Shown here piece by piece: positions 1 to 12,400 of a stretch of 64,000 nucleotides of DNA. The first letter of the stretch is position 1; each line of letters begins with the position of its first letter. The translations under genes and the position numbers were made by a program. The DNA comes from Styela clava. Its lineage: Eukaryota; Chordata; Ascidiacea; Stolidobranchia; Styelidae. Where the stretch lies: NCBI RefSeq assembly GCF_964204865.1, contig NC_135258.1, positions 9,167,001 to 9,231,000 on the forward strand, given 5' to 3'. The notes beneath the pieces are model-generated. The model was not told where the DNA came from. It made no database searches and saw only the letters and a program-made list of their open reading frames with translations.

Positions 1-140
1 CTGAAACCTATGGACAGGGGATAGATACATCTACTTTGTGCTAACTGTCCCGAACTCGTAATAGAACTAAAATAAGGAAAATCTGAATAAAATCATGGCC
101 TAACCCTAACCTGGTACACACACTGGAGTACCGAGACATT
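1..140 (+). repeat. Dispersed repeat family C, copy 1 (truncated at the window edge)
   Basis: The segment from 'ctgaaacctatggacagg' through 'cgaactcgtaatagaact' to 'taaccctaacctggtacac' recurs at about 24013-24195 and 34986-35130 in the same orientation with scattered differences. No ORF is conserved among the copies. It lies just before the first visible DOCK exon, so it is intronic. The class of element is unknown. Confidence 0.75.
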
Positions 141-291
141 TATACACGGTACATATATTTGAACATTGCTTCGTTATTTATAGATTGCTACATTCACAGT
201 AAATTATCTTGAATTAGTTTTACATTGAACTTTGCTCGATGTCCATTGTCCACTAAATAACAAATGTCATATATATGAAATTGTGTTTTAG

Positions 292-3200
292 GCTTTTTTC
301 AACAGCGAATACAACAAAAAAAATCCAGATGATTCAGTAAGAATTGCAAGGTTGAAAGATTTGATTGCATTACAGGTAAACAAGGAATCTCACCGAAATT
401 TTGCTGTTTTATTTCAATTCATGTAAACACTCTTTGTCATTTCAGTTTTGCGTTCGTATATTTGAGCATTGCTCTCTTGTTGTTACAGTAGAATGCTATA
501 GCTAATATTTTATGATTCCGCAGGTTCCAATCTTGGCAGAAGGAATACGTTTGCATGGTGAATTAGCACCAGTAGCACTTCAGCCTTTTCATAAAAACAT
601 GGAAAATTGTTTCAATGATTTGAGAGATAAAGTTGAAAAAGAGTATGGTAAAAAGGTAAGTAGCATGATGTTTGACTAGTTAGCTAATTGTAATTTTTAA
701 TAATGGGATGTTTTGGTTTTCGGCACGTTTTTATTGAAATTGGAGAAATATTCTCTAACTGAATCATTTTATTTATACCAGTAGCCAGTGTGATATACTT
801 TATACTGTGAGAAATTTTTCACCATATTTAAATATAATTCAGCAATTTCAGATTCCAAATGGTGATTACCCAACTCAAAACTTTGGACAGAAATTAAAAA
901 AGTATCCATTTCACTTAGCATTTTCAACACACATTTAATAAAGTTTCATATATGTCAATTTTTTTTTTTGGTCAAAATCAGGTTGTCTGGGATTTGGGAT
1001 TCGATTTCAGAATTTATTTCGATTCAGAGTCTGACATAAATTTTTTCTGTTCTACTTATTTTTTTCCAGTTTTTTCAAATTTTCTACACCCCAAAAAATA
1101 TAATTGGTTCAAAAACACAATACGACCGCACCATGGTGATCGAAAATAAACAATTTTGACAATTCGTTAAATAAATCGGTAAATGCAAAAAATAGTTATT
1201 AACAATTACATTCATTGTATTTCGCAGCCGCCATTCCAGTCTGTAACACGTCCTGTTCAGAAAGTCGCACCACAGCCAAGAACATTATCATTGGCCAGAC
1301 CAGGATCTATCATGTCTATTAATTCATATACCAGTGATATATCTGAAGAGTCACCATCTAATTCAACGTGAGTAGATTCACTCTTTGTTTATACTTTGTG
1401 TGTTCTTTGGTTATATCTAGCAATACTTCTCTATCAGCGTTAATTTAAAAAGACTTTATCATTTTATGTCAAGTTTAAAATGCAGAAATTTTTTGGATGT
1501 CCTTGAAATTATGCTCAAAAGGACATCTAAATTTCACTGGTATCTCATAGTATGATACAGAAAATGTTTCTGTTACAAGTCCAACTATGTCAAGAAGTAT
1601 GTTTTATGTAAATCAAGCCAGTCCATTATTAATAATTTAAAAAAGGTTTTGTTCTATACCTCGTTCTGGGATCATTGTTTGTTTTACGTACTATTATGCT
1701 GTAGTATCAACTATCAGCTATAAAATAGTGTACAAATAAAACTGAAGCAATGTACTTCAATATAAGTGCGTTTTTCTAAAAACACTTCTAATTGGCCTTG
1801 ATTTTAGAGCCCCACCTCCTGAAATACCAGCCAAAAAGAAGCCTGGAGCTGCCACGCCTACCAAAGATAATCGAAAGAGCAAATCTGATTGGTTGAGCAA
1901 TTTTGGAGGATCGTCAACATCGTTGGATCATGAAACTAAGAATGGACTAAAACATGAACCACCACAACCAGTAGAATTGCGAGAAGAGGTAAATATGGTG
2001 TTCAAACCACTGCCTGATGGACTATTAGGGGGCAGTGATGCTAAATTTGTTGTTGTTAGTATTTTGTGAGAAACTTACTTTTTTCACTACAAATCAACCT
2101 ATCAAAATCTAATCTTCAGTACTCTACTTGAAGATGAAAGTCCCTTAAAGTTTGTTTTTTCTATTTTTTCAAATTTCTTCTATTTTTAAGTTATACTGAT
2201 ATAGTATTTCCACTCGTTAACAATTCATTTGTCAAGATTGGTTACTGATATTTTCAAAAATATCTGAAAATTGTCATTGTGCCAATGGAGATCCCAAAAT
2301 TTATATCTGGAAAAATACTAATTCATTATATTAATACAATGTTAGAAATATAATTCAATCTCTGAACGTTTTTTGAAAACTATGAGTACTAAATCTATCG
2401 CACTCTGGGTGAAATGGTGGCATGGGTTACTCTAGTCGAGTTTGTGGACATGGGGTGTGCGCCTGAGGTATTTAACATACAATGTCCATGTAGCTAGGTG
2501 CCAATGCTTCACAGGATTTCTTATCTTCTCATTTTCTATTCAGATTACTGCACAGCGACCAAGAAGACCTAAAAGTCAAGTTGGTGTCACTGGTCCTCTG
2601 ACACCAAGACCTCCACATCATGGTAAGTTGGTATTGGTTTATTTATCATGAACATTCAAACTATGTGTTTCTAAATGTTTTCTAAATTACCCAATCACTT
2701 TGCATTTTATCAAAAATTAAAAATTGTAATTAATAAATAATTGTTTAATTTCCACAATAGCATCAGAAACAAGTCTTGCATCCTCAAACTCATCTCTGAC
2801 ATCACCTGTATCTCGTTTTGCTCCTCCGTTACCAACAAAACAAACGGGTGATTACGGAAACCTTCCAGAAGACAACGACGTGATGCAGAAACATGTTAAA
2901 TCTACTCCTAATAATATTTCACCGAGCAGATTACGAAATAAGGTACGATGATTATACTGGATTTTTTTTTTGTTTTGTTGAAATTTTAATGCGAAATCAA
3001 TGTTTTCAATGATCAATATGACTAAAACTGTGGTACGCAAGCCTCCTTTTAATGGAAGTTTTGACTCATTATATCACTATTAGAAGTCTGCAATTCCAGG
3101 GAAGTCTGATTCCAGATTCCGGAAAATACGACTACGACTCCCTGCTATCCTGGATATTGCCGTCACAATGTGAGCGTAATTCCTGTCAAATGTAAAAGAA

Positions 3201-6200
3201 ATTATACCGTATGTCCTACAAAGGGTAAATATGTCATATGAATATGTGCCAGAGGGATCTGTAATAGCCTTCTTGCGACTTTTTCCTTTTTTGTGTACTC
3301 AAAACTGAAAACCGGTTGGGCCATAACTTGCGAAGAATAGTATTTTTATTCATGACCCCAACGAGAAAATAGCAACTAAGTTAGCAAAACTATTTTCGTG
3401 CACAACAAGCATTTAGATGTAAGATGCTCGTGTAAGTAGAATGTCTTGCATCCTGATCATCATACGATAGCATGTTACTTACGTGCAGTACAGTTGAATC
3501 GTGCTATAATTCAGTCAGCAATTCTCTTAATTACAAAGTTCAATATCCAAGACTTGCACGATATTACTAATAGTGCTGAGCAAATCATATGTTCCTGTTT
3601 GTTTGCTCATATAATATGTCGAAATACAATTGACACGACAACACACCATTGATTATGCAATCATATGATGCAATGTACACAACAAAATGCAGATGTATGC
3701 AACATTCAAAATTAATCTGTTCCTGATCTGACAATCGCTCGTTTAATTACTTGAACGCAATCAGATATGGGCCGGGGATACATTTCAAAAAGAGTCAAAG
3801 ACTAGTTGTGCTTATTTTACTGATATTATAATGGATTACGCTCATCTGAAATTTTAGAACTTTTTCCCCTAAAAAAGTGTCATTTGTTTAACTCAATTAG
3901 CTGTAATGTCTCACTCTTTTACTGTACCTACCAGACAATATAATTGTATGCCCAAATTTGTCATTTAATGTGTAATTTTGACAGCACATTTACGTAATTG
4001 TGTAAGATGTAATTGCAAAATCGAAGATTCTACATTTTCGAATAATAATAATAAAAAATAATATTTTTAACACGAAAAACATCGTAGAAGTCTCTATTTA
4101 TTCAAAGATTTCTTTTTGGAAATGTAAAGATTAACAGTTGCAATAATTCTATGTTTTACAATTTTCAAAAATTAGTCACACTGTAAGCCTATAATTGCTC
4201 AAAACAGTAATTTTTCAAAACTATTTTAAAATATTCCTAAAATCAAGAATTTGAAATATTGAATATGCATCTGAAACAAACAACGGGTGAATTATTTTGA
4301 CACAAAACATGGACTGGTAACTGGATGATAGGCCACAGTTACCTCTACCATGGGATAAATGTAAAAATCCTAAAATTTGATTCATTTTGGAGATAGTAGA
4401 CATTGTAAAAAAGTGCATGCATCTGAAACAAATAACTGGTTTACTATTCCCATACCCGACATGGATTGGTAAACGGACGAGAGGCCATAGTTTGGCATAT
4501 GATTAAGTAGTCCTATCGATTTTCCTCTCTACTGGGATAAATATATTCCTACTAGCAATGTTGAATAATAACTTAAACTCTTATTGGGGTCATCATTTCA
4601 CTTTTTAATACCTGATATACTACCATGAAGCACTCACATCATTAGTTATTAATACCCAATTGATGTCAATCCCTTCATGGTGCGATATCAGAGCCACTGT
4701 TTACTTTGTAAACCTGCGGACATGCTTCCAGTACATGCTGTCACCATTTTGAGGTTTTCTGCTTGATTTGTCCAGAGCAAACCAGTTATTTATTAACTTC
4801 AGCAGAATCATGTCAATTTATTTGTTCTGCTATTAAGTGGAATAAAGACATCAGTTTGATTATTCCTAAGCAAACATGTTAGAGTTAGATAAATGTTTGA
4901 TTTGAGACATAAATCTAAAATTTTATGATTGGGGGGTTTTGAACACCAATGAAGTTTTTCATGTAGGGAACTGCTTACCTTCAAACTATGCGGAAAAGTT
5001 TCCGGAAGGACGGAAAAAAATTAAATACTTCATTGTACTCCTACTTTTGAATTTCAAAAATGCTTCTTTAAAATAATAGTAATGCTCAGAACTAAAGGAG
5101 TTACCAGTACTTATTATTTGTCTGTGTTAACTTTAACCTTGCTGTATATTTGATATTGAAAGAAATATTAATATTTCACTCCAATTTCTTGTTTTATTGT
5201 TGAAGTGAAAACTTTTTATTTACACGTCGTATGTTTGAATGTAATTATAATTTATTGACCTTGTTGATTTATAACTAATTTTGGATGTATTCTTATCGCC
5301 TAACGGTTTTCAAGAAATTCCTTCCTTAGGTAATATTAAATCTCTTTTCTTCACAATGAATAAAAACTCTATTTGCGTTATTTGTGCAATTTTGATTGCA
5401 GATATTGTGTCTATAAATATGCATAACAATAATTTTAAATGAGTAAACAGTATTTATTGAAATTAAATTGATTACAAAATAATATTTTCTCCCTGAAAAC
5501 GATAAAATCCCTCCTCGATTAGGAAACACTGGTCTAAGCAAATTAGTAATGCAGGACCAGCGGTGTGGCGCATCATGCTAAGAGTTAGAAATACGCTCGC
5601 CACCGAACCTCTGATTACCCTCCATGTGTTCACAGGTTCGAATCCCATGCAGGGGTTAATTATGTGCGAGAGGATTGCTGGAGGCGGTTTACGAAACCGC
5701 TGTCCGGTTACGGTTATCATCAAGTCCCATGGATCTGAAAACAGATAACTGGCTAACTAATCCCATACCTGACATGAAATGGTAACTGGACGAGAGGCCG
5801 TGTAGTTCGCCATAGGTTCCATTACATTTGAACCCACGTACATTTGAACCCATGGCAATTGCACCTGTATGCTATTGCACCTATGGATTTTTTTTTGTTT
5901 TTCGGATAGTTGAACCCACACTAACCCTAACCCATGGGTTTTAGCACCCGCATATAGATTGAACCCGTGGATATACACATGGGTTCAAATGTATGTGGGT
6001 TCAAATGTACGGTCACCTTCGCCATATGATTAAGCCGTCTTATTGCTTTTCTCTCCCCGTGGATAAATATGTAAATCCTATATGCGATTACTTATTACCG
6101 GTAGTTATTACTCGATTTTTTACATTTCAGCCGCCGCCACCTCTCCCCATTAAACGTCAAGAATCAAACCCAGGGACACCGCTTGGTAAATATCCCATAC

Positions 6201-6235
6201 CACCAAAAAAACCCAATCGAAAGGATGCATCGTGA
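292..6235 (+). CDS. DOCK1/2/5-type Rac GEF, C-terminal part (5' exons off window)
   Basis: Seven exons join in frame: 292-375, 524-655, 1228-1367, 1808-1988, 2544-2622, 2761-2942 and 6131-6235, giving 300 residues and a TGA. All internal borders are AG/GT with matching phases. The first two exons (AFFNSEY, DLIALQ, FHKNMENCF, KVEKEYG) match the end of the DHR-2 domain, which catalyses nucleotide exchange on Rac in the DOCK180 family. The rest is a low-complexity Ser/Pro/Lys tail with proline motifs PPPEIPAKK, APPLPTK and PPPPLPIKRQ. These resemble the PPxLPxK sites by which DOCK1 binds the Crk SH3 domain. The DYGNL stretch after APPLPTK also recalls the DOCK1 tail. The N-terminal SH3, DHR-1 and most of DHR-2 are outside the window. 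The paralogue (DOCK1, 2 or 5) cannot be fixed; the DOCK-A class is fairly sure. The last intron (2943-6130) holds SINE pieces and a MITE. Confidence 0.88.
4250..4560 (+). repeat. Two SINE-A tail fragments in the last DOCK intron
   Basis: Two successive blocks carry the tail of SINE family A. Each has 'tgcatctgaaacaaa', then 'catggactggtaactgga' or 'catggattggtaaacgga', then a 'gggataaat' end. The tRNA-like head is absent from both. Confidence 0.7.
5552..6105 (+). mobile_element. tRNA-derived SINE, family A (split by a MITE)
   Basis: A tRNA-like head begins near 'gcggtgtggcgcatcatgc' (a possible box A) and has a clear box B, 'ggttcgaatcc', near 5635. A conserved body follows ('gtgcgaggattgctgg'-like, then 'ggtaactggacgagaggcc'), ending in 'gataaatatgtaaatccta'. 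Closely related copies occur at 20090-20395 and 22440-22775. The tail is interrupted by a 203-bp element at 5815-6017. Confidence 0.8.
5815..6017. mobile_element. Foldback MITE inserted in the SINE tail, 9-bp TSD
   Basis: The element starts with 'ggttccattacatttgaacc' and ends with the near reverse complement, through 'catgggttcaaatgt' to 'ggtcacc'. The arms are about 40 bp. The 9-mer 'ttcgccata' stands on both sides (5806-5814 and 6018-6026). Uninterrupted SINE copies carry the site once, so this is a target-site duplication. Nine bases fit a Mutator-like (MULE) element better than hAT (8 bp). It has no coding capacity. Confidence 0.8.
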
Positions 6236-8729
6236 TAATCATTGCTTCACATTCTGTGAGGAGACGAATTTTCAACAAAATACAAACGAAATATTCTGGA
6301 CTGTAAGAAAAGAGTTTCGTCTTTAGCAAGTTTCTGTTTCCATTAAATATTTGATAATATTGACATGACATTACAGCTGAATTTTCAGTGCAATTTGTGT
6401 GTTTTTATTCTATATTTTTTTTTTTTCATTTGTTAGAGCTCTAAAAGTAATCAAGATTTAAAGGATGTTGTTTTTTTTTTTCATCTTTTTTTCCCCTTTT
6501 CATGAATTTGTTCTTATAGAATAAAGGACTGCCTTGCTGCCTTTGATATCTATTCTTATCTAAACCTAATATCTAATATCTAAACACTTTTCACCGTCTT
6601 ATCTATAATTCTGAAGCAATGTATTTCATGATATGATTACTCGAGAAATTTTATTATGACCTCATAATTACTCCCCCAAAAACGTCAATTGCTTTATTAT
6701 TACATGTCATCTCCAACTTATTTTTGCTTGAGGATGAATTTCTGTAAGTTTTTCAACACTCTGCATTAAGAATATGTACTGGTTTTGGTATATTATTCTG
6801 TAATAACTTTTAGGGATGAAAATTGACTGAATAGTAAATGTTCAGCGATAATTGAAATTAATGACTGTTGTATTATTTCACACTGGATAGTATATCATTA
6901 TTGGATAAAAATCAGACATATTGACAATTTTTAAAATAAATGAAATATACATATCACTACTGTTAAGAAAAACATACGGTATATATGAAAACCATCAATT
7001 GGATAATTTACATTTGGTAATAAGGGTATATATATATATAAAAATTGATATGTTTTATACTGAAGCTACATTTATAACCCATTGTAAAAGTAGTTGGAGT
7101 GAGTTTCCAGTAAAATTTATATCTATACTATTTTGGTATTTTGAAGATGATAGTCTTTGTGCTTGTGTAAAGGTCTCCAAAAGTGTACTTTTGTATAATC
7201 TTTCCAAATTACCTGATGAGCACTATGTGTCAAAAAGTAGCAAATTTCACTTTTTATATATGTTATTGCCTAAGCAGGATACATATAGTGTGCCTCATAA
7301 ATGTTGATTATTTATGTCTTACGCTGTAAAGAGGGTTAAATTTTTTTAATGGTAAAATTTACCCATAGCTGTGTTTTATGCCAGGCATACACCAATGTCG
7401 AACCTAGTTTGGCCAAACCTATTATTATTATTTTTTCTTACAATGTATCCAAGATTTTATTTTTTTTTTCTATTATTAAAATTACTATCAACGTTTTTAA
7501 CATTTTTTTCTTGAAATCAATTTTTTAAAACTTGATTAGATTAAAAAATATGGGTTAATATAATCATTTTTTGCTTATTATATTTTACATGAAGTTGATG
7601 TTGGCTTCTAACCTCGCCAGGTAAAACAAATGCTCCAAACAGTTCTGACAAACATGGTCATTTACATAATGATTCATACAATATAGAAATCCATTTTTCC
7701 TCTTCATTTAATCATACCAAGTAGTATGTTCTATAGGTCTGTCATTCAAGTGGTTCCCATCCGTGATAAAAAAGCAGAAGATAAAAAAAAATTGGTTAAA
7801 TATCATTGCAGTGACATCCCATATTCAAGGCCTGAAATTTTAATGGTGTGCTAACGATTTTTTCCCAACAAGAAAAAGAATTGAGAAAAAACGATTCCTA
7901 TGTATAGATTGAATCCAACAACAGGTATTGTTTTTAAATGGGAATTTTAATGACAATTAATGTAACAATCGAAATTGACCAATACTCTATTCTACGCAAA
8001 ACAATATTTTTTTTACCATCTCATTATGACCAAATTTTCCATCATTACACCATCGACATTCCCAATATATGACAGAAAATGATTTTTTTTCCACTGTCAA
8101 TTTTTAAACGCCAATTTTAACGTCTACAGCTAAATTTCTAATAAGACAATCTTCCTGTAGCATAACCAGTGAATTAAATATGGCGGCACAGTTAGTTTTA
8201 GGAAAATTCTGTATTTTATTTTCCATATTCGTCAATTTTTAATTATGTGCTGAAAAATTAGTAAGGTTATAATATAATGTGCATTTACTTCATCAATTTG
8301 GTATAAAATGATTGTGTCGTTTTATAATGTCATCGAAAATATTCACCTAAATCCAGATAGCAATTTTAGAGCAACAATTTGAAGTTCTTTTTTCCTTTGA
8401 TCGAAATGAATTAAAATAGGAATTCTTTCATGAAAAAAACGACTTATCTTAAATAATATAGAAGCATGCGACACATCTTGTTTACTGAGGTAAATGTGGT
8501 GAAATTTATTTGGTGAGCGATAACTCTACAACACTCCACATGCTTCGTTTTCTGGATTTTTTTTTTGCTTTTTCATTCCCTTGTTACCAATATAATTAAT
8601 CATAGTAATAATTATTGACAATGATGAAGTTATAATAAGAATATTCCTGTATGATATTTATCTGGTTCTTTTTATACATTATTAATAAACCCGAATTCTA
8701 TGTATTATACAGTGTGTTTGTGTACTCTT
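6236..8729. other. DOCK 3' UTR and AT-rich intergenic DNA
   Basis: No gene is supported here. An AATAAA lies at 6520-6525, about 285 bases after the DOCK stop, and is a candidate polyadenylation signal. The rest is AT-rich with many T runs. A 128-codon frame at 6921-7307 has strongly A/T-driven composition and no recognisable domain, so it is treated as chance. Confidence 0.5.
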
Positions 8730-8834
8730 TTTACTTCTAAATGTTCGTAACAAGATGGCGCACAACCTGAACATAGTATGTGTACCAGGTTAGGTTGTTC
8801 AGGCTGTGCGTCATCCTGGTATGAATACTCCGGA
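8730..8834. mobile_element. Foldback element D, copy 1
   Basis: 'aagatggcgcacaacctgaa' is followed by a spacer with 'gtaccaggttag' and then an imperfect inverse ('ttcaggctgtgcgtcatcc'). It corresponds to the reverse complement of the copies at 38158-38259 and 50343-50450. It is the most diverged of the three. Confidence 0.75.
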
Positions 8835-8941
8835 GCGCCAAATAAGAGAATTAAACACGCATCCCTCAAGCCAAGTTTCGATGGTAAACGTTCTGTTGCT
8901 CGGCTGTAAATGTCAAACGCGCGTATCGGGTAATTCAAAAA

Positions 8942-9457
8942 TTGAACGCCTGGCAATGATCATCTCTTCGAGCTTTTTATGCTGTGATTAATTCATCAGT
9001 CTAAAATGATTAATTAAAAAGAGAACATTTTGTACTTCAAGAAGTGATGTATTATTTTGGATGAAATTAAACGCCTGGCAGTAATTATCATCTTCCCGAG
9101 CTTTTTATGCTGTGATTATTTCATCAGTATAAAATGATTGATTAAGAAGAGAACATATTGTACTTCAAGAAATGATGTATCAATTTAGATATCAATATTT
9201 TGGATGAAATTAAACGCCTGGCATCTCCCCGAGCTTTTTATGTTGTAATTAGTCCATCAGTATAAAATGATTAATGAAAATAGAACATTTCGCACTTCAA
9301 AAAGTGATGTGTCATTTTGGATGAAATTTAAAAATGAAACGCCTGGCAAAATTTATCATCTTCTCGTGCTTTTTTATGTTGTAATAAGTACATCAGTATA
9401 AAATGATTGATTAAAATAGAACATTCCACACTTATAAAAGTGATGTGTCATTCTGAG
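8942..9457. repeat. Four-copy tandem repeat, unit about 125-143 bp
   Basis: Each unit starts near 'aacgcctggca' (about 8945, 9070, 9213 and 9338). It continues through 'gagctttttatg', 'catcagtataaaatgatt' and 'agaaca' to an 'aagtgatgt' end. Units differ by substitutions and small indels, and the third is longer. Nothing in it is coding. Confidence 0.85.
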
Positions 9458-12400
9458 GTATCAACCGAGTAGTTGTCGGTAAAACTTTCGCCATTTTCAT
9501 TTTTTTTTTATTCGACTGCCAGCGCATCCTTGAACTTGCGGTGCCGTCTGCCTGATAAATCATGCTTTATTGCGACCTATTGGCAAATATTTGCTGCATA
9601 TCGACTGCCGATGGATCAAACGGGTTCTGTAGACGGATAGGCTTCGAGGACAGCACAACATAAATCATAATTTGTTGTGTCAACCATTAAAGATTCTATG
9701 AGTGCCCTAGATTCGACTTTCTTTGAGTAAATACGGAGATGTCGTAACCTTTTGTCTATAACTGCAATCGGAGCCGCACGCGCACTTTGCTCTCGGGGTT
9801 CTGGCTCCCGCGAATCAAAGCGACTACAGCAGTTTTATGTTAGAAGCAGTGGGGATTCAATGAAGTCTATTACTACTCACTAATTATATATCACAGCAGG
9901 TAAAAGTTGACAGCGGTAACAAAATAGGTCGTATTAAAGGTGATTCAAATCTGTCAAAACAATTTCTTTTCAAGTTCTTTTCACTACTCGTAAACTGAAT
10001 TAATTCATCATTCCTAATTTATTTGACTTCTTCTCAGTAAGAACTAGAATATTGCATCATAAGTGTTTTTTTCGAGAGTTTTAATAGCCACTGACATTAG
10101 TGTAGATGTTGCGGTTTCGAGAAGGTTTGAGTGTGACGGAAAAGATGTCTAATTGCTCTTTCAACGCGAAGGGCTGACAACCCGTGGTTATAATTAACAA
10201 CTCACGCAAGAAGGTTCACGTGTATTTGCAAAAATGAATAGGTAGCAATTAGGGGCTTTGTTCAAAATGATTCAAATATAGTTTAGCATATGATAAGAAA
10301 AGAGTTCTCCATTGAACTATAATTAAATAAATGCTTCGGTTTGTATGTTAACGATCAGAATAAATATGGATTCGGTATTTGAGAGTAGGTTTCGCCACGA
10401 TTTAAATATAACATATATAATTAAAAACGACTCCATCATTAGACTATACCCAAGTAGCTGGTGCAAAGTTCGATTTCAATATTGACGAGAAAAATAAATA
10501 GAGGGGCGGCAATTCAAAATATATATGTTTTACTAAGATTTAAATATATTATTTAGTGTATGGAATGAATGAAAAATTCAATATTGGATAATGATTAAGT
10601 AAATGATTCAATTTTATATTGATGAGAAATATAAATAGAAGGTTTACTAGGATTTGATTATATGTCTAAATATATATACTATTTAAATACATATATATAT
10701 CAACATCGTATAAAATGTCCACCATTTGACTATAGTCAGATAACTGGTGAAAAATTCTTTGTATGTATGAATGTGCACAACAAAAAGAACGGTCGGTAAG
10801 TAAGAGTACCGGTAAGTTTCTTCAAGGCTAATTGAGGTCTGGTACACTGATCAAGAAATAGATTTGAATCAAAGCACCCATTATTTCATTGATATTTATT
10901 TGTGATAACGAGTCGAGCAGCGAATTCTACAGAGAGAGTACAAGTTTATTCATTTTTTAGGATCCGCGATTGTCTCTTGCAAAATTAGCGAGTCATTGTG
11001 GAAAAACACTAGGTCGAAAAGCAAGGGCAAAGATATTCCTACCGGCTCGCTATTGGTTACTTACAACGGTCTGCGACGCCCCAATAGCGTGACAATTTTA
11101 GTTTGAATATTAACAAATCTTTCCTATATTTTTATGTCTTTATCGGAATTATTGATTTGTAATAAATTAGACCTCGTTAATCGGTCCATATAAATCATTA
11201 TTTCCTCAGCCATGGCCCTACGTCAAATGTTTACCGAAGGTTCACACGCGGCAGCGAACGTCGCGAAATCATGTATCGCTTGTTATGATTTGTTTGTTCA
11301 TCGTTCATTGTCTGTGATAAAACATTCGTTGGTCTTGCACGAATCGTTTCTGCAAACCCGCCAAACGATTCGAGTGCTCATTGAGTTGACTTTACGAAAC
11401 CCGCGTGGAGGGCCGGCATAAAGAGCAGATCTCACCACGTGTAGCGTGGACTTTGTTTCACAACGTGGATTTGAGATTTCGAGATTGTTTTTAGATATGA
11501 AAGTATCTTTAGAAATGTAATATGTTGTAAACCGTACATGTGTTATATCTTTCCTAATTGCTATTACAGCAAACAGAGCGGTTTCTGCAAGGTTATTTAG
11601 ACTAGGCATGAATAAATGCGTGATATCGGAAAATAAGATAAATTGTAGTCTATGTTGGCATTGCGGCTAATGTATTATCAAACGCACACCATAGACACAT
11701 AAAGCGTTTCAAGTTTTCAGTCAATTTTTCGAAATATTAAATAAATCTCCGACTAGAATATTTTCTTTGGTATAGGGAAGGTATATATTTGGTATAAGGA
11801 AGGTATATATTTTTGTGAAACAAAGAGAACCCAAGATGCTTATCGTTAAGGTTGACAATGGGATTAACATATACACCCTATTGTATGCTTATGTAGCAAA
11901 CTCATAAAAGCCCAATCAAATATACATGTACGTCAATTTTAAATATGCATATACTGCCATTGCATGAATGTGCTTATGCAGTCACGCATAATTTATTTAT
12001 TATTAAATACGGCAAGTAATACGCCGAAATAATCCAGTTATAATTTTAGTCACATATTTTTTCAATTCAAGAAACATCGCTGTATAAATTTTGTCGGATG
12101 TATCCACACTCGCTGACGATGTATCTCTCACGTACGATAACGTTTTGAAAACGACAATTTGACCATAATGTGACCACAAGTAGCCTACAATCGATTTAGT
12201 AAATTGCTGTGATCCAAACACCATTGGCGGTTGGTTGCATCTTCATATTATGAGCTGGTGACAACTACTGACAATATATACAAATTCAGTCACTCTTGGT
12301 ACACGAATACTTATGTATATCGACATTACATCAATTCTGCAGTGTGATGTCAATATACCCTACAACAGCTGATATAACCATTGTTAAATAATTTCAACTA

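Noticed and set aside
851-960. Possible extra DOCK exon after 'caatttcag'
   Set aside because: Adding it would need a donor that is not present before a stop. The exons at 524-655 and 1228-1367 already join in frame.
5635-5660. tRNA gene suggested by a strong box B
   Set aside because: The head does not fold into a complete tRNA by eye, and the same sequence with a long body is repeated in the window, so it is a SINE.
5925-5940. Telomere-like 'ctaaccctaaccc' and similar words at 105, 24163, 35108, 38196 and 50383
   Set aside because: Only one or two units each, always inside dispersed repeats. They are not interstitial telomere arrays.
6921-7307. 128-codon plus-strand frame
   Set aside because: Composition is dominated by A/T-rich codons (Ile, Tyr, Lys, Phe), with no domain, no splice context, and a location in the DOCK 3' region. 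Frames of this length arise by chance in such AT-rich DNA.
8942-9457. CRISPR-like spaced repeats
   Set aside because: Units are contiguous, long and diverged, in a clearly eukaryotic context. There are no short identical repeats with unique spacers.
10962-11090. Possible exon after 'cattttttag' (44 open codons)
   Set aside because: The acceptor looks good, but there is no donor before the stop, no partner exon and no family match.
11212-11421. 69-codon plus-strand frame starting ATGGCC, with an overlapping minus-strand frame 11298-11609
   Set aside because: Neither translation resembles a known family. Both are open over the same GC-richer patch, which by itself lengthens frames. Recorded only as unassigned sequence.
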